A stretch of 64,000 nt of DNA. Origin: Rhodoferax ferrireducens T118 (GTDB lineage Bacteria > Pseudomonadota > Gammaproteobacteria > Burkholderiales > Burkholderiaceae_C). A program made the translations under genes and the position numbers. Shown here piece after piece: positions 17,113 through 25,730 of the stretch (its first letter is position 1; every line of letters begins with the position of its first letter). The stretch lies in the NCBI RefSeq assembly GCF_000013605.1, contig NC_007908.1, forward strand, positions 3,844,001 through 3,908,000, in the 5' to 3' direction. The notes under the pieces were generated by a model, which was not told the origin of the DNA, did no database searches, and was given only the letters and a program-made list of their open reading frames with translations.

Positions 17113-17277
17113 GAGGGCCTTTCAGATAGGAATGGAATGCAGTCTATGCCAAAGCTTCCATTTTTACATCGCGATCATTGACCACCGGCAGAGCCGCGTC
17201 AGAGTCCCCCCCTCAACGCGGGCTGCAGCCTGCGCGACGTCGGCGGCTGTCCTGGGTTTAGACTGCGCACCTAAGCG

Positions 17278-17311
17278 AAGCCCCGCTGCAAGTTCTGCGG
17301 GGCTTATTTTT
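17278..17311 (+). terminator. Rho-independent terminator with no gene upstream on its strand
   Basis: AGCCCCGC and GCGGGGCT form a perfect eight-base stem around a ten-base loop, followed by TATTTTTTG. The T-tract is on the plus strand. The nearest gene upstream (aldo/keto reductase) is on the other strand, so the terminator must end a short transcript starting between about 17113 and 17270, or attenuate the downstream genes. Confidence 0.8.
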
Positions 17312-17355
17312 TGTCCGTTTTTCTCGCGCCCTGACAGGACCTCGACAGGACTCCC

Positions 17356-17601
17356 ATGAAATCACTGCTTGCCACTATTCCCAGGTTGAGCTACGCCTTG
17401 TTCGCCGCATTTCTGGTGGCGATGGCGGTGCGCAGCATACTGGACCAGACTCGTCCGCTCAAGTTACCGCAACATTTGCTGAACGACATCAACAGCGCGA
17501 TGGCGACTTGGGAGCATGCTCCGAAAGCCCCGCGGTGGCCGAATAATCTGGAAGATCGAATGACCCAACCGGGCAAATGGAATGTGCCAACCACTACGTA
17601 A
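17356..17601 (+). CDS. Small predicted membrane protein of unknown function
   Basis: This 81-residue frame has an ATG preceded by AGGA and a single hydrophobic segment at residues 11-27 (LSYALFAAFLVAMAVRSIL). A polar, proline-rich tail follows. I do not recognise it. Its stop codon overlaps the proposed start of the diguanylate cyclase gene by 20 bases, so the two may be translated together. It starts 44 bases after the orphan terminator. It may be a real small protein or the decayed N-terminal part of something larger. Confidence 0.45.
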   Translation: MKSLLATIPRLSYALFAAFLVAMAVRSILDQTRPLKLPQHLLNDINSAMATWEHAPKAPRWPNNLEDRMTQPGKWNVPTTT

Positions 17602-19438
17602 AAGACCTGCGCCGTCCTTCGGTCTGTGCTTGTCTGCCACTCGATGCACGCTCATGCGTTGCATGCTCGTGTTCTGCGCCATTTTTGGGCTCAGCACATC
17701 GGTGGCGGCATTGTCGGCACCCGCTCCGATTCTTCTGGATGAATCAAATCCGCTGGTACAGGCTTGGCCGGCGGTGACGCTGCTCTCCGACCCGCAAAAG
17801 AAGCTGGGCATCAAGGAAGTCATGGAGGCAAGGGACCGGTTCACCACACCAGAAACCGCCTATGGCACGCTGGGATTGCGCAAGGATGCCGTGTGGCTTC
17901 TGGTCCCGATCTCAGTGTCCAGCCAAAGCAATGGCCTTTGGGTGTTGGATATCGATTACCCCGTGCTCAACCGTATCGACGTCTACCTTACCCATGACAA
18001 AACCCTCATGGAACAAGCCAGGCTGGGCAGCCTGCAACCCCAAGACCAGCGACCCATTCGCAGTCGCTCGCATTCTTTTGGCTTGAAGCTGAAAGCGGGC
18101 GCCAACTACGATTTGTACCTGCGCATCGAAAGCAAGGGCGCCCTGATATTGCCCATCACGCTGAGCAAGCCCTCGGAATTTCATGCCAATGCGCTGGGGG
18201 AACAAATGCTGCAAGGCCTGCTCACCGGCCTAGCCCTGTGCCTGCTGGTGTACAGCCTGGCGCAATGGCTTACCCTGGGTGAGCCTCTGTACGTCAAGTA
18301 CGCCATCCTCATATTTGGAAGCCTGCTGTTTTCAATGCTTCAATTTGGCGTCGGAGCCCAATATGTGTGGCGCGGCAATACGTGGATGGAACTCCATACC
18401 GCCGGTTTGGCATCGCTGATCGCCGCCACCGGCTCCTTCCTGTTTATCGAACAAGCCCTGGAGGGCCCCGACGTCCACCCATGGATCAGTCGGCTCATGA
18501 AAGCGGGTGCCGGTTTTACCGTTTTCTTTGCCTTGTGTTTCTCCTTTGACTTGATCGACATCTATATCGTCACGGCCGTCATCAGCACGCTGGGTCTGGC
18601 GCCAGCCCTGCTGGGTTTGCCGGGCGCCATTTCACGGGCACGTCGCGGCGACAGTGTTGGCATCTATTTTTTGTTGGCGTGGGCGGCCTATTTTGTGACG
18701 ACAGCGGTCATGGTCGAAGTGATCAAGGGGCGCGTCGGCGTCAACTTCTGGACCCTGCACTCCTTCCAGTTTGGCGCCACCTTCGACATGTTGGTATTCA
18801 TGCGGGTGCTGGGCTTGCGAACCAAAGCCTTGCACAAGGCGGTAGAACATGCCAGGCGTGAACGGGACAGCCTGCATTCGCTGGCACATACGGACCCGCT
18901 GACCGGACTGCCCAATCGCCGCAGTCTGAATGCTTCGATGGCGGACGCCATCAATCACGCCGGACCGGAAAATGTTGTCGCTGTGTATATGATGGACCTG
19001 GACGGGTTCAAACAAATCAACGACCAGTACGGTCATGACGTTGGCGATGAACTGCTGATCGCCGTCGCGGCGCGCCTGCGGGCCAATGTGCGTCACAGCG
19101 ACCTTATCGCGCGCTTGGGTGGCGACGAATTTGTCGTGATATCCAGCGGTTTGCACAGTGTGCAACAAGCCAGAGACCGTGCCGACAAGCTTCTTGAGGC
19201 GTTCAACGACCCCTTTGCCTTGTCAGAGAAAATCTGCCGCATCGGTCTGACCATAGGCTATGCGCTTGCGCCCCAGGATGGGAGCGACGCCATCAGTCTT
19301 TTCAAGCGCGCCGATGCCGCCATGTATGCCGGCAAGAATGACGGCAAGCATTGTGCACGTCGCGGCGATGGCACAGTACCCGCCTCAAGTCATACGGACT
19401 GGCAACCACTCGATGGCAGCAAGGTCACGGAGTTCTAA
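17582..19438 (+). CDS. Membrane diguanylate cyclase, 7TMR-DISM and GGDEF domains
   Basis: The product has up to 618 residues. A signal peptide is likely near residues 25-45 (MRCMLVFCAIFGLSTSVAAL), so a start at the internal Met is possible. A periplasmic 7TMR-DISMED2-like domain follows (residues 50-200), then seven membrane helices (about 210-400), a short coiled coil and a GGDEF domain. The active-site GGDEF is at residues 513-517. An inhibitory RxxD site (RHSD) sits five residues before it, so feedback by c-di-GMP is expected. The protein should make c-di-GMP from GTP in response to an external, perhaps carbohydrate, signal. No EAL domain is present. Confidence 0.9.
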   Translation: MCQPLRKRPAPSFGLCLSATRCTLMRCMLVFCAIFGLSTSVAALSAPAPILLDESNPLVQAWPAVTLLSDPQKKLGIKEVMEARDRFTTPETAYGTLGLRKDAVWLLVPISVSSQSNGLWVLDIDYPVLNRIDVYLTHDKTLMEQARLGSLQPQDQRPIRSRSHSFGLKLKAGANYDLYLRIESKGALILPITLSKPSEFHANALGEQMLQGLLTGLALCLLVYSLAQWLTLGEPLYVKYAILIFGSLLFSMLQFGVGAQYVWRGNTWMELHTAGLASLIAATGSFLFIEQALEGPDVHPWISRLMKAGAGFTVFFALCFSFDLIDIYIVTAVISTLGLAPALLGLPGAISRARRGDSVGIYFLLAWAAYFVTTAVMVEVIKGRVGVNFWTLHSFQFGATFDMLVFMRVLGLRTKALHKAVEHARRERDSLHSLAHTDPLTGLPNRRSLNASMADAINHAGPENVVAVYMMDLDGFKQINDQYGHDVGDELLIAVAARLRANVRHSDLIARLGGDEFVVISSGLHSVQQARDRADKLLEAFNDPFALSEKICRIGLTIGYALAPQDGSDAISLFKRADAAMYAGKNDGKHCARRGDGTVPASSHTDWQPLDGSKVTEF

Positions 19439-19499
19439 GACCCTTGGCACGGCGGCGTGCACAGCGCCCATTGGCCGCCAGCCGTTCGACGTGTGTCTG

Positions 19500-20105
19500 T
19501 CAGCGTCCAACCAAGGCGCCATAGGCCTGACGCGTCTCGGGCGACACAGACTCAAGCAGCTGCGCATACGGTGTTTTGTGGCGCATCAGCATCCGGGCCG
19601 AGGCCACCGTTTTGGAGCGGCAGAACCAGTGGCAGGTGTGCTGCATCAAAAACAGCTCGGCCGACAGCGTGAAGGCTTTGTTCTTCTGCGTCAGATGACG
19701 GCTGTTTTGGGCCGCCTGTTCAATGCCATTGGCATGAATGCGCAAGGCCTGGCGCAGATCAAACGTGCTGTCTGGCAGCAACCTGTCAGCCCAGGGAATC
19801 GCCAACGCCAACCGGCTGACCCGCGTTTGCGCCTCATCGACGCCCGAAAACTCAGCCACAAAACGATTGAACTGGTCACACAGCGTCACCTCAGCCGCGT
19901 CCAGCATGCGCCAGATCTGCGTCTGGCGTTCGGGGTCAGGCTCAGACAGCGCACGCAGGTAGCCGTCGGTCAGGTTCTCCATCAGCTTTTCAATCTGGTA
20001 TTTGCCCAGATAACTTCCCAGCAAGGCGATGCGTCTGCCCTGCTCGCGCGACTTGACCACGTAGGCGCCAGCGGCAAGCAATGTCAAAAGTACAAGTAAT
20101 TCCAT
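19500..20105 (-). CDS. Conserved hypothetical protein with one N-terminal membrane segment
   Basis: This 201-residue protein begins with a hydrophobic segment (ELLVLLTLLAAGAYVV), then a basic stretch (KSREQGRRIALLGSYLGKY) and a soluble, mostly helical domain. I do not recognise a family. It is rich in helices with conserved-looking features such as QHTCHWFCRSK near residue 155. It is convergent with the diguanylate cyclase gene and lies downstream of the TfoX-like gene on the same strand. The start at 20105 places the membrane segment at the very N-terminus, which is typical of a signal anchor. Confidence 0.65.
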   Translation of the reverse strand: MELLVLLTLLAAGAYVVKSREQGRRIALLGSYLGKYQIEKLMENLTDGYLRALSEPDPERQTQIWRMLDAAEVTLCDQFNRFVAEFSGVDEAQTRVSRLALAIPWADRLLPDSTFDLRQALRIHANGIEQAAQNSRHLTQKNKAFTLSAELFLMQHTCHWFCRSKTVASARMLMRHKTPYAQLLESVSPETRQAYGALVGR

Positions 20106-20185
20106 GGTTGGATGAGGTGATTGTTGGAATGCCGCTTGAGTGTAGTGGCCAGCCTGTTTGCGCCACGCGCTTGACTTGCCGCAAT

Positions 20186-20839
20186 TCAGGGCGAGGGACG
20201 CCTGTCCGCGCCCTGCTCATGCTGTTCCAGCGCCAGCAGCAAACTGGTGCGATGTTCCCGCGCCACCACTTGCCAGGGCAAACCGCTCAGGGCGCCCTCC
20301 AGCGCCCACAGCAGATTCAGGCTCGCAGACCCGCTGCAACGCTTGACTTTGGCATAGGCCACCACTGAGCCCAGTTTTTTCAATTGCGCCAGGGTGCGGA
20401 TACCGGCCGCTTCCAGCATTTGCCGCGATTTGGGCCCCAGGTTCGGCAGCGTTGCAACGGACGCCGCAGCGCCCTGGGCAACTCCACCAGGTTTAGCCGG
20501 TGCCGTGCGGACTTTGACCGGCCCAGGCGCTTCGACCAGGCTCAGTGCATCGGCAGTGACCCGCACCAGTTGACACAAGTTGTGGCGGTCGTCCCATTGA
20601 TCGGCTGTCAGCAGCAAATGAGGCCTGGCACGCGGATAGGGTGCCGCCTCGACCACTTCCTCAAGCAACCCGCGCCCCTGCACCGTGTTTTTGAGAAACA
20701 GTTGGTTGTCGCACACCAGCCCGACCGGACGCCCGTCGTAATAAAGGCAGTATTCGCCAAACATCTTGCGCGCCGTCACGGCACCACAGTCCGCGAGTTG
20801 GTCAAGCAGAAAATCAATGATGCTTTGAGTGGTTGACAT
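20186..20839 (-). CDS. TfoX/Sxy-family protein (N- and C-terminal TfoX domains)
   Basis: The 217-residue protein has the TfoX N-terminal domain at residues 1-105 (GAVTARKMFGEYCLYYDGRPVG, NQLFLKNT). A linker follows, then a C-terminal helix-hairpin-helix-like TfoX domain from about residue 128 (LPNLGPKSRQMLEAAGIRTL). In Haemophilus and Vibrio, Sxy/TfoX promotes competence gene expression with CRP. In betaproteobacteria the function of such proteins is unproven, and no competence gene lies nearby. The start at 20839 agrees with the family. Confidence 0.85.
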   Translation of the reverse strand: MSTTQSIIDFLLDQLADCGAVTARKMFGEYCLYYDGRPVGLVCDNQLFLKNTVQGRGLLEEVVEAAPYPRARPHLLLTADQWDDRHNLCQLVRVTADALSLVEAPGPVKVRTAPAKPGGVAQGAAASVATLPNLGPKSRQMLEAAGIRTLAQLKKLGSVVAYAKVKRCSGSASLNLLWALEGALSGLPWQVVAREHRTSLLLALEQHEQGADRRPSP

Positions 20840-21168
20840 GGTTTACCTTGTGCCCGGCAAGCGGCGCCTGTTCTGAACTCCGTTACATCACAACCATCAG
20901 TCAAACACAACGATTGAAATGATCAGGCAAGAAACGTTTGGCAACAAGTTCAGAGCTTCGAAATGACTGACCACAAAAAAATCGCAGGGCTTGTCCCATG
21001 CGGTGACTCTGCGTAGGCGCGGCTTAAAAAGAGCAGCCCATCGGATGGGACCTGGTGTTGTATCAATTTTCGACGAGATATGCCTTGAAAAGTCAAGCAC
21101 GCGTTTGAGCATTATCAATAGCTTAGATCGTGAATTGATCAAATGATTACACAACAGGAGAAATTCAA
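20840..21168. other. gene-free region between divergent genes
   Basis: About 330 bp between the TfoX-like gene and the lipoprotein gene. It is somewhat AT-richer than its surroundings and must hold both promoters. I see no clear operator, hairpin or small gene, apart from the AGGAG before the lipoprotein start. Confidence 0.4.
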
Positions 21169-21918
21169 ATGAAGTTCCTTGCCGTTGTTCTAAGTTCATC
21201 GATACTGGTCGCTTGCGGCGGGGGTGGCTCGGGCGGCCCAGCTTCATCCACCGCTGGACCATCCACGGATGGGTCATCAACCACCGGGTCATCGACCACC
21301 GGGTCATCAACCACTGGGTCATCAACCACTGGGTCTTCAACCTCTGGGTCGTCCACCTCTGGGTCGTCCACCTCTGGGTCATCGCCCCCTGCGGTATCGC
21401 CCGCAAGCCCTGAACTCGCAAAGTATGAGGGCGCGTGGCAGGAAAATTGCGTTGACCATTTGCGATTCACCAAGACCTTCATCGCAACGGGCAGCAGCAC
21501 CTTCTCGGTCGCGACCAAAGAAGAATACTTCGACAACGCAGACTGCACCGGTGCTGTGGTCGCGACCGGCAGCTACGGTGTACCCGATGAAAACGTGCAG
21601 TACGCGCCGGCCCTGGCGGCCTCCGTCACATTGCCGACTGGCGAAAACATCACAGCCGACGTTAATCCTGCAACCTCAGTCTACGCCGTGGCAACCTTTA
21701 GCATCACGGGTAGCGGCGTAAAGTCGACGGAGCTTATTGGCACGACGCTGTACGCACGCATTGAATACACCGGCGGGTACGTCACCCCGCCACACCCGGC
21801 GTTAAACGGCCAAACCACCCAGGGCGCACTCCTGCTACGCAATGATGAGTTACTCGCCCTGGTGCCGATTGTTGGCTTCACGAACTCATTCAAGGTCCTT
21901 CATCGGTACGCTCGGTGA
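21169..21918 (+). CDS. Lipoprotein with a Gly-Ser-Ser-Thr-Thr repeat linker
   Basis: The 249-residue protein has a short signal peptide ending in the lipobox LVAC, with the modified Cys at residue 16. A run of Gly and Ser (GGGGSGGP) follows, then a low-complexity linker built from the five-residue unit GSST(T/S). After residue 82 comes an unrecognised beta-rich domain with two spaced cysteines (ENCVDHLRF, DNADCTGAVVATGSYG). It should be anchored in the outer membrane and reach outward on the flexible linker. The function is unknown. AGGAG lies eight bases before the ATG. Confidence 0.75.
   Translation: MKFLAVVLSSSILVACGGGGSGGPASSTAGPSTDGSSTTGSSTTGSSTTGSSTTGSSTSGSSTSGSSTSGSSPPAVSPASPELAKYEGAWQENCVDHLRFTKTFIATGSSTFSVATKEEYFDNADCTGAVVATGSYGVPDENVQYAPALAASVTLPTGENITADVNPATSVYAVATFSITGSGVKSTELIGTTLYARIEYTGGYVTPPHPALNGQTTQGALLLRNDELLALVPIVGFTNSFKVLHRYAR
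21266..21385 (+). repeat. 15-bp tandem repeat (about eight units) inside the lipoprotein gene
   Basis: Units of the form TCAACCACTGGGTCA repeat in frame, with small changes at the third codon base and Thr to Ser replacements toward the end. Because 15 is a multiple of three, slippage would change linker length without breaking the frame. Confidence 0.85.
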
Positions 21919-22156
21919 TTGATCTGCTGGGCACGCCGTTGCGACGGTTGGGGCCAGAGGCCATACGACGCATGCTCCGCGAGACCTAAAACCCAGGGGG
22001 TCCGACAAACCGTCAGCCCCTGGCGGGTTCCATCTGAATCGAAGCTGCTCAGTCCAAGGCCATCAGGTGGGTCAAAAACTTGTCGGTGCCAACAAGCGGT
22101 CCCATCGACGCTGAACGGCCAGGGCGTCAACGCAGGCGCAAAATAGCCAAAACTCA

Positions 22157-22176
22157 GTGACGTCACGCAATTGCGT
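22157..22176. promoter_or_regulatory. overlapping palindromes upstream of the CBS-PAS-GGDEF gene
   Basis: GTGACGTCAC (22157-22166) and ACGCAATTGCGT (22165-22176) are both perfect palindromes sharing two bases. They lie about 75-90 bases before the preferred start of the diguanylate cyclase gene. Such density of symmetry suggests an operator; the regulator is unknown. Nothing else was recognised in the 250 bp between 21919 and 22170. Confidence 0.4.
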
Positions 22177-22248
22177 TACTCTGACCCCTCGCCAAAGCGA
22201 CTTTTTGTAAACAACCTCAAAGCACTCGGTTCTTCCAGAAAGTATTCA

Positions 22249-23964
22249 ATGCCCGCCGAAATCACGATCGAACGAATCATTCATCCGCATATCCTCACCT
22301 GCACGCCCGATACCCTCTTGTCCGATGCAGCGCAACGCATGGTGGAAACGCGTTGTAGTTCGATTCTGGTGGCCGTGGACGGGGCCATCGTCGGCATCTG
22401 GTCGGAGCAAGACGCGCTGGCATTGGATATAACCACCCCGCAGGCATTCCGTTGTCCCATCGCGCAACACATGACATCCCCGGTGAAAACCATCAATGTC
22501 AAAACCAGCCTCGGCGAGGCTGCCCTGCGTTTCCGGGAGGAAAAGGTGCGCCATTTCCTGGCAGTGAACGATGACGGAAAACATAAGGGCATTGTCAGCC
22601 AGACCGATATCGTGATCAACCAAGGAATCGAATACTACATTTCCTTGCGCGAAGTGCAATCGGTTCTGAATCGCCAGTATCCGATCATCCCGAGCGCGGC
22701 ACCTTTGGGCGAGGCTGTGAGAAACATGCACAGCGGCCGCTTCGATGCCCTCATCACGCAATACCCGGACGGTGATTACGGCATCCTCACCGAGCGCGAC
22801 GTGGTGCGCCTGATCAGCGGCGACAAGCCGATCGCCATCGTCGGCGAGCTTGCCAGCCGGCCGCTTATTTGCGTTCCCGGCGCTACCAGCCTCTATCAAG
22901 CGCGCAACCTGTTTATAGACAAGCACATTCGCCACCTCGGCGTCACCGGCAGCGACGGCAAGCTGTTGGGGCTGGTGACGTTCGCCGAACTGCTGGCGAG
23001 CATCGAGCACGACTATATTCGTGAGTTACGCGAAACACTCAAGAAACGCGAGCGCAGTCTGGTGATTTCCAAGCAGCATCAGCGCCTGGCCGCCAAAGTG
23101 TTCGAGAGTACGTTCGAGGGCATCATGATCACCAACGCCGAAAGCGTGATCGAATCGGTCAACCCGGCTTTTACCCAGATCACCGGCTTCATGGCGCATG
23201 AAGTGATCGGCAAGACCCCGGCCATCCTTTCTTCTGGCAAGCACCAGGAAATTTTTTACCGCAAGATGCGCGAAGATATAGCCGCCACCGGCCATTGGCA
23301 GGGAGAAATCTGGAACCGGCGTCGCACCGGAGAAACCTATCCGGAATGGCTCACGATCAACGCCGTCAGTAACGATGACGGCGAGGTCACCCATTATGTC
23401 GGCGTTTTTTCCGACATCACCACACGCAAGGCGGCGGAAGAACAAGTGCTTTTTCTCGCCCACCACGATGGCCTTACCGGCCTGCCCAACCGCGCCTTGT
23501 TCGCCGACAGGCTGCACCAGGCTATCGTTCACGCCCACCGCGACCGGGCCAAGGTGGCGGTGATGTTCCTTGATCTCGACAACTTCAAGCAGACCAACGA
23601 TACCCTGGGACATCACATTGGCGACCAACTGCTGCAAATGGTCGCGCAACGCCTGACCAACTGCATGCGAGAGGGCGACACCGTTGCACGCCTGGGTGGC
23701 GACGAATTCACCGTGGTTCTCGAATCAATCACCAACACGGGTGACATCGCATACCTCTCGCAAAAAATCATCGATACCGTGTCCCATCCACTCCTGCTCG
23801 ATGGACATGAAATCGCCGTGACCTGCAGTATCGGTGTCAGCGTCTATCCCGACGACAGTGAAGAGTCCGATGACTTGATCAAGTATGCCGACACGGCGAT
23901 GTACCGGGCCAAGGAAGGTGGGCGCAACAATTTCCGGTTTTTCATCGCACCGGGAAAGAAATAG
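22249..23964 (+). CDS. Cytoplasmic diguanylate cyclase with four CBS motifs, PAS and GGDEF
   Basis: From ATG 22249 the product has 571 residues; a TTG at 22171 would add 26 that match no domain. Two CBS pairs occupy about residues 5-250 (CTPDTLLSDAAQRMVETRCSS, KHIRHLGVTGSDGKLLGLVT). A PAS domain follows at about 275-400 (NPAFTQITGFMAHEVIGKTP), then the GGDEF domain with the motif at residues 483-487 and an inhibitory RxxD (REGD) just before it. CBS pairs usually bind adenine nucleotides, so c-di-GMP synthesis may follow energy charge as well as a PAS signal. No membrane segment is seen. Confidence 0.9.
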   Translation: MPAEITIERIIHPHILTCTPDTLLSDAAQRMVETRCSSILVAVDGAIVGIWSEQDALALDITTPQAFRCPIAQHMTSPVKTINVKTSLGEAALRFREEKVRHFLAVNDDGKHKGIVSQTDIVINQGIEYYISLREVQSVLNRQYPIIPSAAPLGEAVRNMHSGRFDALITQYPDGDYGILTERDVVRLISGDKPIAIVGELASRPLICVPGATSLYQARNLFIDKHIRHLGVTGSDGKLLGLVTFAELLASIEHDYIRELRETLKKRERSLVISKQHQRLAAKVFESTFEGIMITNAESVIESVNPAFTQITGFMAHEVIGKTPAILSSGKHQEIFYRKMREDIAATGHWQGEIWNRRRTGETYPEWLTINAVSNDDGEVTHYVGVFSDITTRKAAEEQVLFLAHHDGLTGLPNRALFADRLHQAIVHAHRDRAKVAVMFLDLDNFKQTNDTLGHHIGDQLLQMVAQRLTNCMREGDTVARLGGDEFTVVLESITNTGDIAYLSQKIIDTVSHPLLLDGHEIAVTCSIGVSVYPDDSEESDDLIKYADTAMYRAKEGGRNNFRFFIAPGKK

Positions 23965-24057
23965 GACCGGTCTCGACGGGACGCCTGGCGTGCCATGCCT
24001 TACCGATACAGGAGGAGCGTGACCCACCGCAAGCCCGAGGCAAGGCTCGGGCGCCAG

Positions 24058-24525
24058 TTACTGATTTTTCTTGGCGACTTCGTTACCGATGTATCCACCA
24101 CCCAAGGCGCCGGCTATGGTTGCCAGGGTTTTACCATTGCCACCACCCACCTGATTGCCCAGCAGTCCACCGACCACTGCGCCCACGCCAATTCCAACTG
24201 GACTATTTTGAGCAGCAGGTGCCGCAGGCGGCTGCGAAGGCACCGGGGCATATTGCCGAGCCGGCTTGACAGGCGCACGCGTGTATTGATGCACTGCAGG
24301 CTTGCTCTGCATGGCCTCGTTGGCACCCCTCTCAGGTATGGCGGCCAGCGGCGTCGGCACCGAAGCAACCACGCCAGTCTTGGGCGCACTGTCTGCTGCG
24401 GAACTGTGTGACTTCGGTAGAACGTCCGTGATAGCGGCAATACCCACCAGGCAGACCAGCGTGACAGATACTGCTGCGGCTGCCAATAAGGGATGAATGC
24501 GATTGGATGTTGGTGTCATGTTCAT
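24058..24525 (-). CDS. Glycine-zipper 2TM domain membrane protein
   Basis: The start chosen at ATG 24525 gives 155 residues; an ATG two codons later is equally possible. One hydrophobic segment lies at about residues 12-35 (PLLAAAAVSVTLVCLVGIAA), then a proline- and alanine-rich linker. A C-terminal glycine-zipper domain follows (GIGVGAVVGGLLGNQVGGGN, AGALGGGYIGNEVAKK), as in SlyB and Rickettsia 17-kDa antigen proteins. Such domains insert in or associate with the outer membrane and affect envelope integrity. No lipobox is visible, so it is probably anchored by the N-terminal segment. Confidence 0.82.
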   Translation of the reverse strand: MNMTPTSNRIHPLLAAAAVSVTLVCLVGIAAITDVLPKSHSSAADSAPKTGVVASVPTPLAAIPERGANEAMQSKPAVHQYTRAPVKPARQYAPVPSQPPAAPAAQNSPVGIGVGAVVGGLLGNQVGGGNGKTLATIAGALGGGYIGNEVAKKNQ

Positions 24526-24907
24526 AAGAAATTTTGTTGAGTAAATCGCCATTTGGCGTGCGTATGCATTAAACGTTCGAGCGATGAAATGGGGTGTACT
24601 CAGATTGTTTCGTTTGTAAGGTCCGGTAACGACGTTGAAAAACATCAGCTGCCTTTCAAAGTGAACTTCGACTGCCGAGAAAGTTCGTCGACAACCGCAA
24701 ACGGGAAAGAGCTTTTTCACGTGTCCATGTTTGCAGGTGTCGCGGTGCGCGTGGTCGACAGTTACATCGCGGGCGAGGTGGCTTCGTCAAAGGTCAGGAT
24801 CAGCGGGGTGCCAATGGCTTACCATGGCCGTTGACGCCCCCTACGTGGGATGAGCGACGGGATAATCTTCGTCTCTATGGGAAGTTTCAAACCGACGTGA
24901 TCACAAA
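24526..24907. other. gene-free region between divergent genes
   Basis: About 380 bp. A 93-codon frame at 24553-24834 has no recognisable domain or ribosome binding site and is not annotated. GATAAT at about 24861 could be a -10 element for the nuclease gene. Nothing else was recognised. Confidence 0.4.
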
Positions 24908-25720
24908 ATGTCTTTACTAATTATTGATGCGCTGAACATCATCAGGCGTATTCACGAGGCTATTGCCGAGCCAGACAGCGAGGAGAAGGTGGCCGACACC
25001 ATCAAATCAAGCCTGGGCTCGTTCAAGCGCGCCCTCAAGACCCACAGGCCGACCCACGCGGTTGCGGTGTTTGACCATGGGGGTCGCACCTGGAAACATG
25101 ACCTCTATGATGGCTACCAGGCCAACCGCAAACCCATGCCGCAACCCTTGCGCGATGGCTTGCTGACCCTCAAGCGTGAACTGCATGACATGGGCTTGCA
25201 CTGGATTGCCATTGAGGGCATAGAAGCGGACGATGCCATTGCCGCGCTGGTCGAGAAATGGTGCAAGTACAGTGCAAAACAAGCCATCATTTTGTCGACC
25301 GACAAGGACTTTTTGCAGCTGCTCAATGACCAGGTCTGCATCTACGACCACTTCAAAGAGGTTTGGCGTGACTCAGCTTATGTGCAGGAGAAATTTGGTG
25401 TCACACCATCGCAGATGGGCGATCTGCTGGCCCTCATGGGTGACGCAGTGGATGGCGTCCCCGGTGTGGACAAGGTCGGCCGCAAAACCGCAGCCACGCT
25501 GCTTCGCATCAACGGCAATCTTGACCGACTGATCTCCAACGCCGACAAGGTAGGGGGCCAGGTTGGCGCGAATCTGCGCAAGGGAATTGAGATAGCCAGG
25601 CTGTCCAGACAGCTGGTTTCATTCAAGACCGATAGGCCGCTTGGGCTGACCTGGAAGATGCTGGCGCAGGTCCGGATACCAACACCCCCGTCTCACACCA
25701 TGGCCGATAGTTCGCCATGA
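24908..25720 (+). CDS. xni: 5'-3' exonuclease / flap endonuclease, Xni-like
   Basis: The 270-residue protein resembles Escherichia coli Xni (251) and the 5' nuclease domain of DNA polymerase I. Acidic metal-binding positions are visible in LLIIDALNIIRR, VAVFDHGGRTWKHDLY, GIEADDAIAALV and STDKDFLQLL. The helix-hairpin-helix region follows (GDAVDGVPGVDKVGRKTAATLL). Escherichia coli Xni has lost some acidic residues in GISSSKVPGV, whereas this protein keeps two Asp in GDAVDGVPGV, as in polymerase I and T5 nuclease. It may therefore bind the full metal set. It likely trims flaps during replication or repair. The tail after residue 250 is not conserved. Confidence 0.87.
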   Translation: MSLLIIDALNIIRRIHEAIAEPDSEEKVADTIKSSLGSFKRALKTHRPTHAVAVFDHGGRTWKHDLYDGYQANRKPMPQPLRDGLLTLKRELHDMGLHWIAIEGIEADDAIAALVEKWCKYSAKQAIILSTDKDFLQLLNDQVCIYDHFKEVWRDSAYVQEKFGVTPSQMGDLLALMGDAVDGVPGVDKVGRKTAATLLRINGNLDRLISNADKVGGQVGANLRKGIEIARLSRQLVSFKTDRPLGLTWKMLAQVRIPTPPSHTMADSSP

Positions 25721-25730
25721 GCACACTACA

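Noticed and set aside
21266..21385. CRISPR array
   Set aside because: The 15-bp units are directly adjacent, have no spacers and encode an in-frame protein linker.
24553..24834. 93-codon frame between the glycine-zipper and nuclease genes
   Set aside because: No ribosome binding site, no domain and atypical composition.
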